A model generated the notes under the pieces. That model ran no database searches, was not told where the DNA came from, and saw only the letters and a program-made list of their open reading frames with translations. A stretch of DNA of 64,000 nt. It comes from Streptomyces hiroshimensis. Lineage in GTDB: Bacteria; Actinomycetota; Actinomycetes; Streptomycetales; Streptomycetaceae. The position numbers and the translations under genes are program-made. The DNA lies in assembly GCF_014650335.1 (NCBI RefSeq), contig NZ_BMUT01000007.1, positions 1-64,000 of the forward strand, in the 5' to 3' direction. Shown piece after piece: positions 15,884 to 24,888 of the stretch; position 1 is the first letter of the stretch; each line of letters begins with the position of its first letter.

Positions 15884-16894
15884 ATGAAGAGATCCCGTTC
15901 CCGCCGCTCGCGCACCCGCAGCGCCGCGGCCCTGCTGTCCGCGTTGTCCGCCCTGGCAGCAGTGGCCGCCCTCGGCAGCGCGGCACCCGCGGCCTCCCAC
16001 CCCCGGCCGGTGCAGCCGGCGGCGTCCGCGGACCCCGCTCCCACCCCCTCCCCCGGCGCCCCGCACCGGGGGACGGTCGCCGGCGCCCGCGCGCCCGGCC
16101 ACTCCACCGCCCGCGACCGGGCCGTCCGCATCTTCGCGGAGGGCCGCCGGGCCGCCACGTCGGCGGGTTCGCTGAGCAACCACGCGCGCCCAGCCCGCGA
16201 CGGGACCGCGACCCCCGAGGCCGACCTCACGCACAACTGGTGGGGCGTCTTCCCCCAGCCCGGCACCCACGACGGCATCGTGGCCACCCACAGCGTCGAC
16301 GCCTCCTACCGCGTCTCGGACAGCGAGAACTTCACCTACTCCCCCACCACCAAGGCGCAGAACTCGTGCATGGAAGTGGTCACGGCCTACTGGAGCAGCG
16401 GCAACGAGATCTGGGCCTGGGACTGGTGCTCCAGCCCCGGAGGGCCCGCCAAGGTCCTCGCCGTCGACGCCGCGTTCCTCTCCACGTACACGAACGGCGC
16501 GACCGGGCGCCCCGCCTACAGCGTGCAGATGGTCCAGGACGACGCCTCGGCGAACCAGTGGTCCGCGTACCTCTACAACTACCGTACGGCCGGCTGGGAC
16601 CTGCTCTTCCGTAACGCGGGCAAGGACCGGAGCGGGCTCGCGCACGGCTGGGACATGTTCGAGATCTATGCGAGCGTCAACCCCGCGACGGGCACGGGCT
16701 ACTACTGCAGCGAGGCCAGGAACACCGTCTTCGACTCCAGCTCCGTCGCGCTGCGCAGCCGCGGGACGTGGAAGCCCGCCCGGCCGGCCGACTCGCCGTG
16801 GACCGAGACCAGCCCCCAGGGCCGTGACTTCCTCTGCCCGCCCCTGAAGTTCCTCCAGGCCGGCGCCAACGACCACTGGACGGTCCGCCAGTAG
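15884..16894 (+). CDS. Secreted protein of unknown function
   Basis: The product is 336 residues from the ATG at 15884, nine bases after GGAGGA. An Arg/Ser-rich N-terminus (KRSRSRRSRTRS) and hydrophobic core form a long, possibly Tat-like signal peptide with an Ala-Ala-Ala-Ser-type cut site near residue 37. The mature part is rich in Trp, Tyr, Asp and Ser (NWWGVFPQPG, WSSGNEIWAWDWC) with four cysteines and reads like a compact extracellular beta-rich domain. It resembles streptomycete secreted proteins of unknown role, and no enzyme signature was recognised. Confidence 0.75.
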   Translation: MKRSRSRRSRTRSAAALLSALSALAAVAALGSAAPAASHPRPVQPAASADPAPTPSPGAPHRGTVAGARAPGHSTARDRAVRIFAEGRRAATSAGSLSNHARPARDGTATPEADLTHNWWGVFPQPGTHDGIVATHSVDASYRVSDSENFTYSPTTKAQNSCMEVVTAYWSSGNEIWAWDWCSSPGGPAKVLAVDAAFLSTYTNGATGRPAYSVQMVQDDASANQWSAYLYNYRTAGWDLLFRNAGKDRSGLAHGWDMFEIYASVNPATGTGYYCSEARNTVFDSSSVALRSRGTWKPARPADSPWTETSPQGRDFLCPPLKFLQAGANDHWTVRQ

Positions 16895-17144
16895 CCGTCC
16901 CGCCGGGGCATCCGCCACGGAAATCCCCGCGCAGCTACGCGCCTACGCCGCTACACCGTTACGCCCCTACGTACAGTAATCAACCCGCCAGAACTCCTGA
17001 GCGGACAGCGGCGAAAACCGAAGGTGCGCCAGGGGAAGAGGACTACCCGGCCTCGGCCGCTGTCACACGCTGCGTCACCGGAGCGGGGGAGAGATCCGCG
17101 GATCCGCCCTCCTCCGCCCGGTGCGTCCCCCGAGAGTTGCACTC

Positions 17145-17408
17145 ATGAGCCTCACCACTGCAGGCAAAACTCCCGGACCCGTCCGCTTCTACCTGGCGTG
17201 CGACCACCACGGCTGCACCACGCACACCACCTTCGACCTCGTCATCCCCGACCCCGGCCCCTCGCGCGACGACGACCTGTGGGGACACCTCCTGCACCAC
17301 ACGTACACGGCCACGCCCCACATCAAGGAGCTCGGCTGGAGCTACCTCCACGGAAACGGCTACACCTGCCCCACCCATCAAGTGCCGGCCCTGCCCAGCG
17401 CCTCCTGA
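17145..17408 (+). CDS. Small Cys/His-containing hypothetical protein
   Basis: The product is 87 residues from the ATG at 17145 (GAGAG upstream). Cysteines and histidines in LACDHHGCTTHTTFD and near the end (YTCPTHQ) could bind a metal, and LLHHTYTATPHIKELGWSYL forms the middle. It looks like the short conserved proteins scattered through Streptomyces genomes, and no function is known. The next gene starts 145 bases later. The 250 bases before it (16895-17144) show nothing distinctive. Confidence 0.6.
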   Translation: MSLTTAGKTPGPVRFYLACDHHGCTTHTTFDLVIPDPGPSRDDDLWGHLLHHTYTATPHIKELGWSYLHGNGYTCPTHQVPALPSAS

Positions 17409-17553
17409 CGTCCTGCCGTCCTGACGTCCCGTCGAGGCGCCTCCCGGCTCCGGCCCCTGCCAGAGGGGCCGGGCCCGGGCCGGCGGAGACTCCCCCGCGA
17501 CCGCACCCGGCCCCGGCACGGGAGCACGCCCCCGCAAGTGGCATGCTGACGGC

Positions 17554-18285
17554 GTGAGACCGGAAATCCATGTCACCGTCGCCCCTGAGCTGCAGCTCTT
17601 CGTCAACTCCGAGCTTCGGCGGAAGCGGGCGCCCGTCGCGATCGACGCGTCGTCGTCGCTGGGCCACGTCGTCGAGTCGCTGGGCGTTCCGCTCACCGAG
17701 GTCGGCCGGCTGCTCGTCGACGGCCGCCCGGCCCGGGCGGCCCACGTCCCCGCGGCCGGGGAATCCGTGGAGGTGCGCCCCGTCGAGCGCCCGCAGCAGG
17801 TGCCCGGCGCGCCGCTGCGCTTCCTCCTCGACGTGCATCTCGGGACGCTCGCACGCCGGTTGCGCCTTCTGGGCGTCGATGCGGCCTACGAGAGCGAGGA
17901 CATCGGCGACCCCGCCCTCGCGGCGCTCTCCGCGGCGGAGCGCAGGGTGCTGCTCAGCCGTGACCGCGGACTGCTGCGTCGGCGCGAGATATGGGCCGGT
18001 GCCTACGTCTACAGCGACCGCCCCGACGAACAACTGCGCGACGTCCTGAGCCGCTTCATGCCGGTGCTCGCACCGTGGACGCGGTGCACCGCCTGCAACG
18101 GGCGGCTCGCGGAGGCCGAGAAGGACACCGTCGCGGAGCGGCTGGAGCACGGGACGCGGCGGACGTACGACGTCTTCGCGCAGTGCACCGCCTGCGAGCG
18201 CGTGTACTGGCGCGGGGCGCACCACGAGCGGCTGGAGACCATCGTCGAGGACGCCGTGCGGGAATTCGGCGGACCGGCGGTCTGA
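17554..18285 (+). CDS. Mut7-C RNase domain protein with ubiquitin-like N-terminus
   Basis: The product is 243 residues from a GTG. Residues 1-80 form the Mut7-C ubiquitin-like domain (VTVAPELQLFVNSELR...VGRLLVDGRPARA). Residues 88-240 form the Mut7-C PIN-type nuclease domain, with FLLDVHLGTLARRLRLLGVD, LLSRDRGLLRR acidic positions and a zinc ribbon made of CTACNGRL and CTACERVYW. Length and domain order match the bacterial family. These proteins are predicted RNA-processing nucleases; the target is unknown. Confidence 0.88.
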   Translation: MRPEIHVTVAPELQLFVNSELRRKRAPVAIDASSSLGHVVESLGVPLTEVGRLLVDGRPARAAHVPAAGESVEVRPVERPQQVPGAPLRFLLDVHLGTLARRLRLLGVDAAYESEDIGDPALAALSAAERRVLLSRDRGLLRRREIWAGAYVYSDRPDEQLRDVLSRFMPVLAPWTRCTACNGRLAEAEKDTVAERLEHGTRRTYDVFAQCTACERVYWRGAHHERLETIVEDAVREFGGPAV

Positions 18286-18417
18286 GCCGCCCGCCGGGGC
18301 GTGCCGTACCGCTGAGGGCGGCTTGACGGAATGTAGCGTGCTGTCCGGATTCCGCAAGCCGGTTCCGACTCCGGGAGCCGGTCGTGCACGGGAGCCGGTC
18401 GCGTCCGGAGGACGGTC

Positions 18418-18879
18418 ATGCTCAAAGGATTCAAGAACTTCGTCATGCGCGGCGACATCGTCGCCATCGCCGTAGGCCTGATCATCGCACTGGCCCTCAG
18501 CACGCTCATCAAGGCGTTCACCGACTTCATCGTCAACCCGGTCATCGCCCGGGCCCAGGGAGGGCATTCGATGGGGCTGGGCTGGCAGCTCGGCCGGGCG
18601 GGCAACAAGAACACGTACCTGGACCTCGGCTCGTTCCTCTCCGCGGCCGTCTACTTTCTCGTCTTCATGGCCGTGGTGTACTTCTTCATCGTCGTCCCGT
18701 ACAAGCACGTGCAGGCGCGGCGCGGGGTCGTGGTCTTCGCGGATCCGGGCCCGCTCAAGACCTGCCCGGCCTGCCTGTCGGAGGACCTCCCCGCGGCGGC
18801 GCTCAAGTGCCGCTACTGCGGCAGCGAACAGCCGCCGGCGGCGGCGCCGGCCGGGAGCCCAGCGCCCGGGACCCGCTGA
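18418..18879 (+). CDS. mscL: MscL-type mechanosensitive channel with C-terminal zinc ribbon
   Basis: The product is 153 residues. The N-terminus (MLKGFKNFVMRGDIVAIAVG) is the MscL start and first transmembrane helix, and the second helix is AAVYFLVFMAVVYFFIVVPY. The channel opens under osmotic shock. Beyond the usual end, residues about 121-143 carry two Cys-x2-Cys pairs (CPAC and CRYC) forming a zinc-ribbon-like element, followed by a Pro/Ala tail. The periplasmic loop is short and the tail replaces the usual cytoplasmic helix bundle. The extra ribbon may tune gating or assembly. Confidence 0.85.
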   Translation: MLKGFKNFVMRGDIVAIAVGLIIALALSTLIKAFTDFIVNPVIARAQGGHSMGLGWQLGRAGNKNTYLDLGSFLSAAVYFLVFMAVVYFFIVVPYKHVQARRGVVVFADPGPLKTCPACLSEDLPAAALKCRYCGSEQPPAAAPAGSPAPGTR

Positions 18880-18930
18880 GGATCGGCCCTGCGGAAGGCT
18901 CCGGCCCGGCGGAGACCCGGCCCGCCGGGG

Positions 18931-19170
18931 TCAGGGCCAGGTGCGGTTGCGGGCCTCGGCACGGGCGCGGCGCTCCTCCGTCCGGGTGCGGCGCTCCTCC
19001 GCGGCGCGCCGCACCCCCTCGGCCCGTCGCTCCGCGTAGCCGTTGGGCTCCACGACATGGAAGCACTGGCCGCAGACGTAGCCGCCCTCGGGGCCCTCGA
19101 TAACCGGATTCAGACAGTCCTTACACAGCATCACGACAGCATTCGGCCGGGAAACAACGACATCACCCAT
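18931..19170 (-). CDS. Small zinc-ribbon protein
   Basis: The product is 79 residues from the ATG at 19170. One Cys-x2-Cys pair (CKDC) and a second (CGQC) form a minimal zinc ribbon, followed by a highly charged Arg/Glu helix (RRAAEERRTRTEERRARAEA). Small ribbon-plus-helix proteins of this type are conserved in streptomycetes without known function. The in-frame codon ten residues upstream (19200) is an alternative start. It converges on the channel gene. Confidence 0.55.
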   Translation of the reverse strand: MGDVVVSRPNAVVMLCKDCLNPVIEGPEGGYVCGQCFHVVEPNGYAERRAEGVRRAAEERRTRTEERRARAEARNRTWP

Positions 19171-19246
19171 TATTCCGCCCGCCTCCCGCGACGACAGCAC
19201 AATCCGTCGCCGTCAGCCACCCGGAGTAACCGGCGCGGTGCGCGGT

Positions 19247-19281
19247 ACCACTCCCCTATATGCGTCCTATAGGGGAGTGGT
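19247..19281. terminator. Perfect inverted repeat, probable terminator
   Basis: ACCACTCCCCTATA (19247-19260) pairs perfectly with 19268-19281 across a seven-base loop. It lies 50 bases after the stop of the minus-strand secreted SH3-like gene and probably ends that transcript. There is no T tract. Confidence 0.6.
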
Positions 19282-19330
19282 GAGGCGGGCGGACGGACCG
19301 TGAAGGCGGGCGGCAGCCGGTGACGGCGGC

Positions 19331-19750
19331 TCAGCCCATCGCGGCCCGGGTGGCGGGGGCGTCGTCCAGGGTGCCGCGGTTGACCTCCTTGCACAGCGGG
19401 ACGGCGCTGACGTTGCCGACGTAGGCCGCCGAGACCCAGGTGGGGCGGTTGCGCAGCAGGTACCAGACGTCGTTGCCGCCGACCGTCTGGGCGTGGACCT
19501 TGCAGCGCAGGGTGATTTTGGCGCCGCGGGCGAAGGTTCCGCGCACCGACGAGTCCGTGCTGGGGTACATGCGCTCGTTGACGCCCGTGGGGCTGGTGAT
19601 CGTACCGGCGGGGCGTTGCGGGACCGGCGGGACGCCGGGGCCCGAGGCCGCCTGGGCCGAGCCGGCGACCAGCAGCGAGCCGGCCAAGGCGGCCGCAGCG
19701 ATGGCGTCCGTCGAGATCTTCTTGCTGCGGGCTGCGATGGTCCTGGGCAT
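19331..19750 (-). CDS. Secreted SH3-like domain protein
   Basis: The product is 139 residues. The ATG at 19750 follows GGGAGCC. A signal peptide (ARSKKISTDAIAAAALAGSL...AQAA) precedes a bacterial SH3-type repeat with the pattern GVNERMYPSTDSSVRGTFAR...ITLRCKVHAQTVGGNDVWYL, often found in wall-associated proteins. Two cysteines can pair. A single copy without a catalytic domain suggests wall binding or an inhibitor role; the ligand is unknown. Confidence 0.75.
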   Translation of the reverse strand: MPRTIAARSKKISTDAIAAAALAGSLLVAGSAQAASGPGVPPVPQRPAGTITSPTGVNERMYPSTDSSVRGTFARGAKITLRCKVHAQTVGGNDVWYLLRNRPTWVSAAYVGNVSAVPLCKEVNRGTLDDAPATRAAMG

Positions 19751-19937
19751 GGGGGCTCCCTGTGTAACGGGGTGGATGAAGCAATGCCGACGTACCACGC
19801 CGCAATCTTTGATAAACCAGGGCAATTCACTCTCACCCCTTCGTACCACTGCCGGTCCGCTCCGCTCCATGACGGAACGTCAGGGACCACAGGGGTCAGC
19901 AGGGGTGTGGAAGGGATGCGGAAGGGGTGTCAGGGGC

Positions 19938-20966
19938 TCAGCCGGACGGAGGCGGCTCCTTGCGGGCCCGGCTGGGTTGCACGCGCTTCGGCTCGCCCTT
20001 CATCTTCGGGTGCTCCGGCGGATAGGGCAGGTCCCCCAGGCCGTGCTCGCGCTCGTCCCGGTCGGCCAGCTCCAGGGCGGCCTCCAGCCCGCACGGCCGG
20101 TCCTCCATGCCCGCGTGCAGGTCGCCCACGGCCTCGAAGCGGGCCGGCATGGTCGCCAGGTCGAAGTCCTCGGGCACCGCGTCGCCGGCCACCTCGTCCC
20201 ACGTCAGCGGAGCGGAGACGGGGGCGTGCGGGCGGGGCCGCACCGAGTAGGCGCTGGCGATGGTGCGGTCACGGGCGGTCTGGTTGTAGTCGACGAAGAC
20301 CTTGGCCCCGCGCTCCTCCTTCCACCACGCCGTGGTGATCTCCTTCGGCGAGCGCCGCTCCAGCTCGCGGGCGACGGCGATGGCGGCCCTGCGCACCTGA
20401 ACGAACGTCCACCGCGGCGCGATGGGCACGAACACGTGCAACCCGCGCCCTCCGGACGTCTTGGGCCAGCCGATCAGGCCCAGGCCGTCGAGCACCTCCC
20501 GCAGCCCGAGGGCGGCCCGGACGGCCTCCGCATAGCCGGTGCCCGGCTGGGGGTCGAGGTCGATGCGCAGTTCGTCGGGGTGCTCGGTGTCCGTCCGGCG
20601 CACGGGCCAGGGATGGAAGGTCAGGCAGCCCAGGTTCGCGGCCCACAGCACGGCCGCCGCCTCGTTGGGGCAGATCTCGTCGGCGTAGCGGCCGCTGGGA
20701 AAGGCGATCCGCCCGGTCGGGATCCACGCGGGCAGGTTCTTCGGCGCCCTCTTCTGGAAGAAGGACTCCCCCTCGACCCCGTCGGGATAGCGCTCCATCG
20801 TGGTCGGGCGGTCCTTGAGCGCCCGGACGATGCCGTCGGCCACGGCGAGGTAGTAGCGGGCCAGGTCGTACTTGGTGAATCCGCGCTCGGGGAAGTAGAC
20901 CTTGTCCGGGTGCGACAGCCGTACCGTGCGCTCCCCGACGGTGAGCTCCAGCGCCTCCTCTGCCAT
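19938..20966 (-). CDS. ligD: LigD-type polymerase/primase domain protein (NHEJ)
   Basis: The product is 342 residues from the ATG at 20966. It is a stand-alone LigD polymerase domain of the archaeo-eukaryotic primase fold: catalytic Asp136 and Asp138 in ELRIDLDPQPG, His in TFHPWPV, TSGGRGLHVFVPI for nucleotide binding, and KVFVDYNQ with the third Asp. The family extends and fills DNA ends during non-homologous end joining. It is divergent from an ATP-dependent ligase gene 108 bases away, so the two probably work together. No Ku gene is in the window. Confidence 0.92.
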   Translation of the reverse strand: MAEEALELTVGERTVRLSHPDKVYFPERGFTKYDLARYYLAVADGIVRALKDRPTTMERYPDGVEGESFFQKRAPKNLPAWIPTGRIAFPSGRYADEICPNEAAAVLWAANLGCLTFHPWPVRRTDTEHPDELRIDLDPQPGTGYAEAVRAALGLREVLDGLGLIGWPKTSGGRGLHVFVPIAPRWTFVQVRRAAIAVARELERRSPKEITTAWWKEERGAKVFVDYNQTARDRTIASAYSVRPRPHAPVSAPLTWDEVAGDAVPEDFDLATMPARFEAVGDLHAGMEDRPCGLEAALELADRDEREHGLGDLPYPPEHPKMKGEPKRVQPSRARKEPPPSG

Positions 20967-21074
20967 ACCCCTCACGCTAGAGGCCCGCGCCGCACGGCGC
21001 CTGCGGGCGGCGGTGCGAAGAGCGCGAGGCACGCGAAGAGGCGGCCGGGGCCCGGGGCCCGCACAATCGCGGTC

Positions 21075-22136
21075 ATGGATCTCCCCGTGATGCCCCCGCT
21101 GCAGCCGATGCTCGCCAAGTCCGTGGCGAAGATCCCGCCCGGCATGCTGTACGAGGCGAAGTGGGACGGCTTCCGGGCCATCGTCTTCCGCGACGGCGAC
21201 GACATCGAGCTGGGCAGCCGCTCCAGCAAGCCTCTGACCCGCTACTTCCCCGAGCTCGTCGACGTCTTCCGCGAGCAGCTCCCGCCCCGCTGCGTGCTCG
21301 ACGGGGAGATCGTCATCACCCGCGGCGGGCGCCTCGACTTCGACGCCCTGCTCGAACGCATCCACCCCGCCGACTCCCGCGTCCGCCATCTGGCCGAGGT
21401 CACCCCGGCGAGCTTCATCGCCTTCGACCTGCTCGCCCTCGGGGAGGAGTCCCTGCTGACGACCCCGCAGCGGGACCGGCGGGACGCGCTGACCTCGGCG
21501 CTGCAGGGCGTCCGGGCCCCGGTCCACATCGCGCCGGCCACCTACGACCTGGAAACGGCGCACGCGTGGTTCGAGCAGTTCGAGGGGGCCGGCCTCGACG
21601 GGGTCGTCGCGAAGCCGCCCGCGTCCCCGTACCGGCCCGGTGAGCGGGCCATGGCCAAGATCAAGCACGAGCGGACCGCCGACTGCGTCGTCGCCGGGCT
21701 GCGCCACCACAAGAGCGGGCCCGTCGTCGGCTCCCTGCTGCTCGGCCTCTACGACCCGGCCGGCCGGCTGCAGCACGTGGGGGTCTGCGCCTCCTTCCCC
21801 ATGCGCCGCCGCCAGGAGCTGATGACCGAGCTCGACCCCTTGCGGATGCCCACGGCGGAGGGACACCCGTGGCAGGAGTGGGCCACCGAGGAGGCGCAGG
21901 CCGCGAGCCGGATGCCCGGCGGGCCCAGCCGGTGGACCGGCACCAAGGACCTGTCCTGGGTGCCGCTGCGCCCCGAGCGGGTCTGCGAGGTCGCCTACGA
22001 CCACCTCCAGGGCGACCGCTTCCGTCACACCACGCAGTTCCGCCGCTGGCGCCCCGACCGCGAGCCGCACCAGTGCACGTACGCCCAGCTGGAGGAGCCG
22101 GCGGACTACAAGCTGGCCGACGTCCTGCGGCTGTGA
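21075..22136 (+). CDS. ligC: ATP-dependent DNA ligase (LigC/LigD ligase-domain type)
   Basis: The product is 353 residues. The adenylated Lys29 is in motif I (EAKWDGFR), followed by motif III (SFIAFDLLAL), motif IV (GLDGVVAKP) and motif V (AMAKIKHERTADCVVAG), then an OB-fold domain ending in HTTQFRRWRPDR. Length is right for a stand-alone actinobacterial LigC. It seals DNA breaks, probably with the divergently encoded polymerase. A separate LigD elsewhere is usual in Streptomyces and cannot be checked here. Confidence 0.92.
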   Translation: MDLPVMPPLQPMLAKSVAKIPPGMLYEAKWDGFRAIVFRDGDDIELGSRSSKPLTRYFPELVDVFREQLPPRCVLDGEIVITRGGRLDFDALLERIHPADSRVRHLAEVTPASFIAFDLLALGEESLLTTPQRDRRDALTSALQGVRAPVHIAPATYDLETAHAWFEQFEGAGLDGVVAKPPASPYRPGERAMAKIKHERTADCVVAGLRHHKSGPVVGSLLLGLYDPAGRLQHVGVCASFPMRRRQELMTELDPLRMPTAEGHPWQEWATEEAQAASRMPGGPSRWTGTKDLSWVPLRPERVCEVAYDHLQGDRFRHTTQFRRWRPDREPHQCTYAQLEEPADYKLADVLRL

Positions 22137-22170
22137 GGGCCGCGCGGGGCGCCTCGCCGGTGTCCCCTGC

Positions 22171-23136
22171 TCAGAGCGTGCGCAAGGCGGGGAGCAGCTC
22201 CCTCTTGGCCCAGTCCAGGTACGGGGCCTGGTGGTCGCCGCCGATCTGGACGAGGGCGACCTCGGTGAACCCCGCCTCGGTGTAGGCCCGCACCGCCTCG
22301 ACGAAGCGGTCCACGTTCGATCCGCAGGGGATCGCCTTCGCGACCTCGTCCCTGGTGACGGAGGCCGAGGCGGAGGCGAAGGCCCCGTCGTGCGGCAGCT
22401 CGGAGTTGACCGGCCAGCCGAGCCCGAACCAGCGGAACTGCTCGTGGGCCCGCTCGACCGCCGCGCCGTGGTCGGTGTCGTAGCAGACGGGCAGCTGTCC
22501 GATACGGGGCTTGCCGGCGCCCCCGTGATGGTCGAACGCCTCCAGCAACTCCCTCCGGGGCTCGGTCGCGATGACCACGTCGGCCAGATGGCCGGCCAGG
22601 CGGCAGGAGTGCTCCCCCGAGACGGCGATGCCGATGGGCGGGGCGGGCTCGGGCACGTCCCACAGCTTGGCGTGCTCGACGTCGTAGTGGGTGCCGTGGT
22701 GGGTGACGAGCTCCCCGTCCAGGAGCGCCCGGATGATGAAAACCGCCTCTTCGAGCATCTCGTGCCGGACGCTGACGCCGGGCCAGCCGCGCCCGACGAC
22801 ATGCTCGTTGAGGTTCTCGCCCGACCCCAGCCCGAGGCGGAACCGCCCCTGCGAGAGCAGCTGCACCGTGGCCGCCTGCTGGGCGACGACCACGGGGTGG
22901 TAGCGCGTGGTGGGACAGGTCACGAACGTCATGAGCGGAATCCGGGACGTCGCCTGCGCCGCGGCGCCCAGGACGGCCCAGGCGTTGGGTGAGTGCCCCT
23001 GGGCCGCGAGCCAGGGGAAATAGTGGTCGGAGGTGACGGAGAAATCGAATCCCGCTTCCTCCGCGCCCACCACATGCGCGACGAGCTCACGGGGGCCTGC
23101 CTGCTCGGTCATCATCGTGTATCCGATGCGCACCAT
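22171..23136 (-). CDS. F420-dependent oxidoreductase, luciferase-like (TIGR03557 type)
   Basis: The product is 321 residues. It is a luciferase-like TIM barrel: IGYTMMTEQAGPRELV at the start, FSVTSDHYFPW, TRYHPVVVAQQAATVQLLS and LGLGSGENLNEH, typical of F420-dependent hydride-transfer enzymes with the glucose-6-phosphate dehydrogenase-like subfamily signature. Actinomycetes make F420, so the cofactor assignment fits. The substrate is unknown. It converges on the ligase gene. Confidence 0.88.
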   Translation of the reverse strand: MVRIGYTMMTEQAGPRELVAHVVGAEEAGFDFSVTSDHYFPWLAAQGHSPNAWAVLGAAAQATSRIPLMTFVTCPTTRYHPVVVAQQAATVQLLSQGRFRLGLGSGENLNEHVVGRGWPGVSVRHEMLEEAVFIIRALLDGELVTHHGTHYDVEHAKLWDVPEPAPPIGIAVSGEHSCRLAGHLADVVIATEPRRELLEAFDHHGGAGKPRIGQLPVCYDTDHGAAVERAHEQFRWFGLGWPVNSELPHDGAFASASASVTRDEVAKAIPCGSNVDRFVEAVRAYTEAGFTEVALVQIGGDHQAPYLDWAKRELLPALRTL

Positions 23137-23262
23137 TGCGCCTCTCCTCCGATTTCCCCTTTTTCAGACCCCGTTCGGCGTAATCCGACGTGTCTGACGG
23201 GTCGACACCTGTCACTCTGTCTGGAATGGACAGATCGGCCGATATGAAATATTGGGGGATCG

Positions 23263-24846
23263 ATGTCATACACGTCCCGGCGACACACGGCCCGGCCCCG
23301 CAGGGCCCGGATGTCCATGACGGGAACGCCGAGAAATACGAGAAAGCCGAGAAGGCCAAGAAAGGGAGCATGGCGCTGCGGTGCGGTCGTCCTGGTGTGC
23401 GCAGGTGCGCTGTCGCTGGCCGGGACGGCCTGCGAGGCGCTGACGGAGGACGACGACAACCTCGATGCCACGTCCCCGTTCTGGGTCGAGCCGCGGGGGC
23501 CGGCGGCCCGTCAGGTGCGGGTCTGGCAGGAGCAGGGGCGCGAGGACGACGCCGTCGTCCTGCAGCGCATCGCGAAGGAGCCCATGGCGGTCTGGCTGAC
23601 CGGTGACGACCCGAAGGCGCAGGCCGAGAGCGTCACCCGGCAGTCGGAGCGCAGCGGAGTCATTCCCGTGCTGGTCGCCTACAACATCCCGCAGCGCGAC
23701 TGCGGTCAGTACTCCTCGGGCGGTGCGCCCGACGCCGCCCACTACCGCGCCTGGGCCGCGCGCGCAGCGGCCGGTATCGGGGCGCGCCGGGCCTGGATCG
23801 TCCTCGAGCCGGACGCGCTCGCCCAGTGGGCGTCGGGCTGCGTCCCCCAAGCGGCCGCCAAGCAGCGTCTGGCGCTCATCGCCCAGGCCGTGCGGATTTT
23901 CAAGTCCAAGCCCGGTGTCTCCGTCTACATCGACGCCGGCAACCCCGGCTGGATCCGGGACCACAACATGATGGTGACCGCTCTCACCGAGGCGGGGATC
24001 GCGGAGGCCGACGGGTTCGCGCTGAACGTCTCCAACTTCCACACGACGGCCGTCACCCGCGCTTACGGCGACCGTCTCTCCGCCCTTCTCGGCGGCGCCC
24101 ATTACGTCATCGACACGAGCCGCAACGGCAACGGCCCGCTCCCCGTACCGCCGGAGGACGGGAAAAAGAAGAAGGACGAGCACAAGAAGGAGAAAGAAAA
24201 GGAGAAGGAGAAGGAGGACGGCAAGGAGGCCGGGAAGGAGCAGCAGCCCGTGCCGCAGGCCGCCGGGGCCAGGAGGGCCGTGGGCACACGGGAACCCGAG
24301 GACGTGGAAGAGGCGGAACCGGAGGAGGGAGAGGAGGAACACGAGCCCGAGTCCTGGTGCAACCCGCCCGGGCGGGCCCTCGGCACACCGCCCACCACCG
24401 CCACGGGAAACCCGCGCATCGACGCCTTCCTGTGGATCAAACGGCCCGGGGAGTCCGACGGCGCCTGCCGCGGCGCCCCGCCCGCGGGCCGCTGGTGGGC
24501 CGAGTACGCGCTCGAACTCGCCCGCGCCACGCCCTCGCACCTGGCGCCGCCGTCCCTGGAGCCCGGGCAGCCGGAAGTCCCCCTCCTGCCGTCCGTGCTC
24601 CCCGCCGACCCGCCGAGCGCTGCGCCGGGCGGCGGCGCGGAGTCCCCCGCCGCCCCTGCCCCCGCGCCCGTGCCCGCTCCGGTCCCCGCACCCGCCACGG
24701 CGCCGACGGCCGGAACGGCCCAAGGATCCGCTCCCGCCGCGCCGCCGGCGGCCCCGCCGGCCGGGCCGCCCACGGACCCGCCCGCCGAAAAGCCGGTTCC
24801 GCCGGTTCCCGGCACGGGCCCGGCAGGGCCGGGGCATCATGGGTGA
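23263..24846 (+). CDS. Glycoside hydrolase family 6 enzyme with charged insert and Pro/Ala tail
   Basis: The product is 527 residues from the ATG after a GGGGG stretch. An Arg-rich N-terminus and hydrophobic segment (CGAVVLVCAGALSLAGTAC) form the signal. The GH6 core keeps Asp146 (YNIPQRDC), Asp184 (LEPDALAQ), and Asp399 (WIKRPGESDG), equivalent to the catalytic and electrostatic Asp residues of Cel6A. Between VIDTSRNGNGP and WCNPPGRALG, normally almost adjacent, there is an insert (about 293-363) of Lys/Glu runs then Glu/Pro. The last 90 residues are Pro/Ala rich. No cellulose-binding module was seen. It probably cleaves beta-1,4-glucan outside the cell. Confidence 0.85.
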   Translation: MSYTSRRHTARPRRARMSMTGTPRNTRKPRRPRKGAWRCGAVVLVCAGALSLAGTACEALTEDDDNLDATSPFWVEPRGPAARQVRVWQEQGREDDAVVLQRIAKEPMAVWLTGDDPKAQAESVTRQSERSGVIPVLVAYNIPQRDCGQYSSGGAPDAAHYRAWAARAAAGIGARRAWIVLEPDALAQWASGCVPQAAAKQRLALIAQAVRIFKSKPGVSVYIDAGNPGWIRDHNMMVTALTEAGIAEADGFALNVSNFHTTAVTRAYGDRLSALLGGAHYVIDTSRNGNGPLPVPPEDGKKKKDEHKKEKEKEKEKEDGKEAGKEQQPVPQAAGARRAVGTREPEDVEEAEPEEGEEEHEPESWCNPPGRALGTPPTTATGNPRIDAFLWIKRPGESDGACRGAPPAGRWWAEYALELARATPSHLAPPSLEPGQPEVPLLPSVLPADPPSAAPGGGAESPAAPAPAPVPAPVPAPATAPTAGTAQGSAPAAPPAAPPAGPPTDPPAEKPVPPVPGTGPAGPGHHG

Positions 24847-24888
24847 GTGACTGGCCGGGCTGGTCCGGGGCCGACGCGGAGGGCTGCG

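Noticed and set aside
19440..22136. 898-residue plus-strand frame covering the polymerase region
   Set aside because: Only its last 353 residues, from 21075, match a ligase; the earlier part is antisense to the LigD-polymerase and SH3-like genes.
23263..24846. Lipoprotein anchor in the GH6 enzyme
   Set aside because: The stretch SLAGTAC lacks the usual Leu three residues before the Cys, so a lipobox is not convincing.
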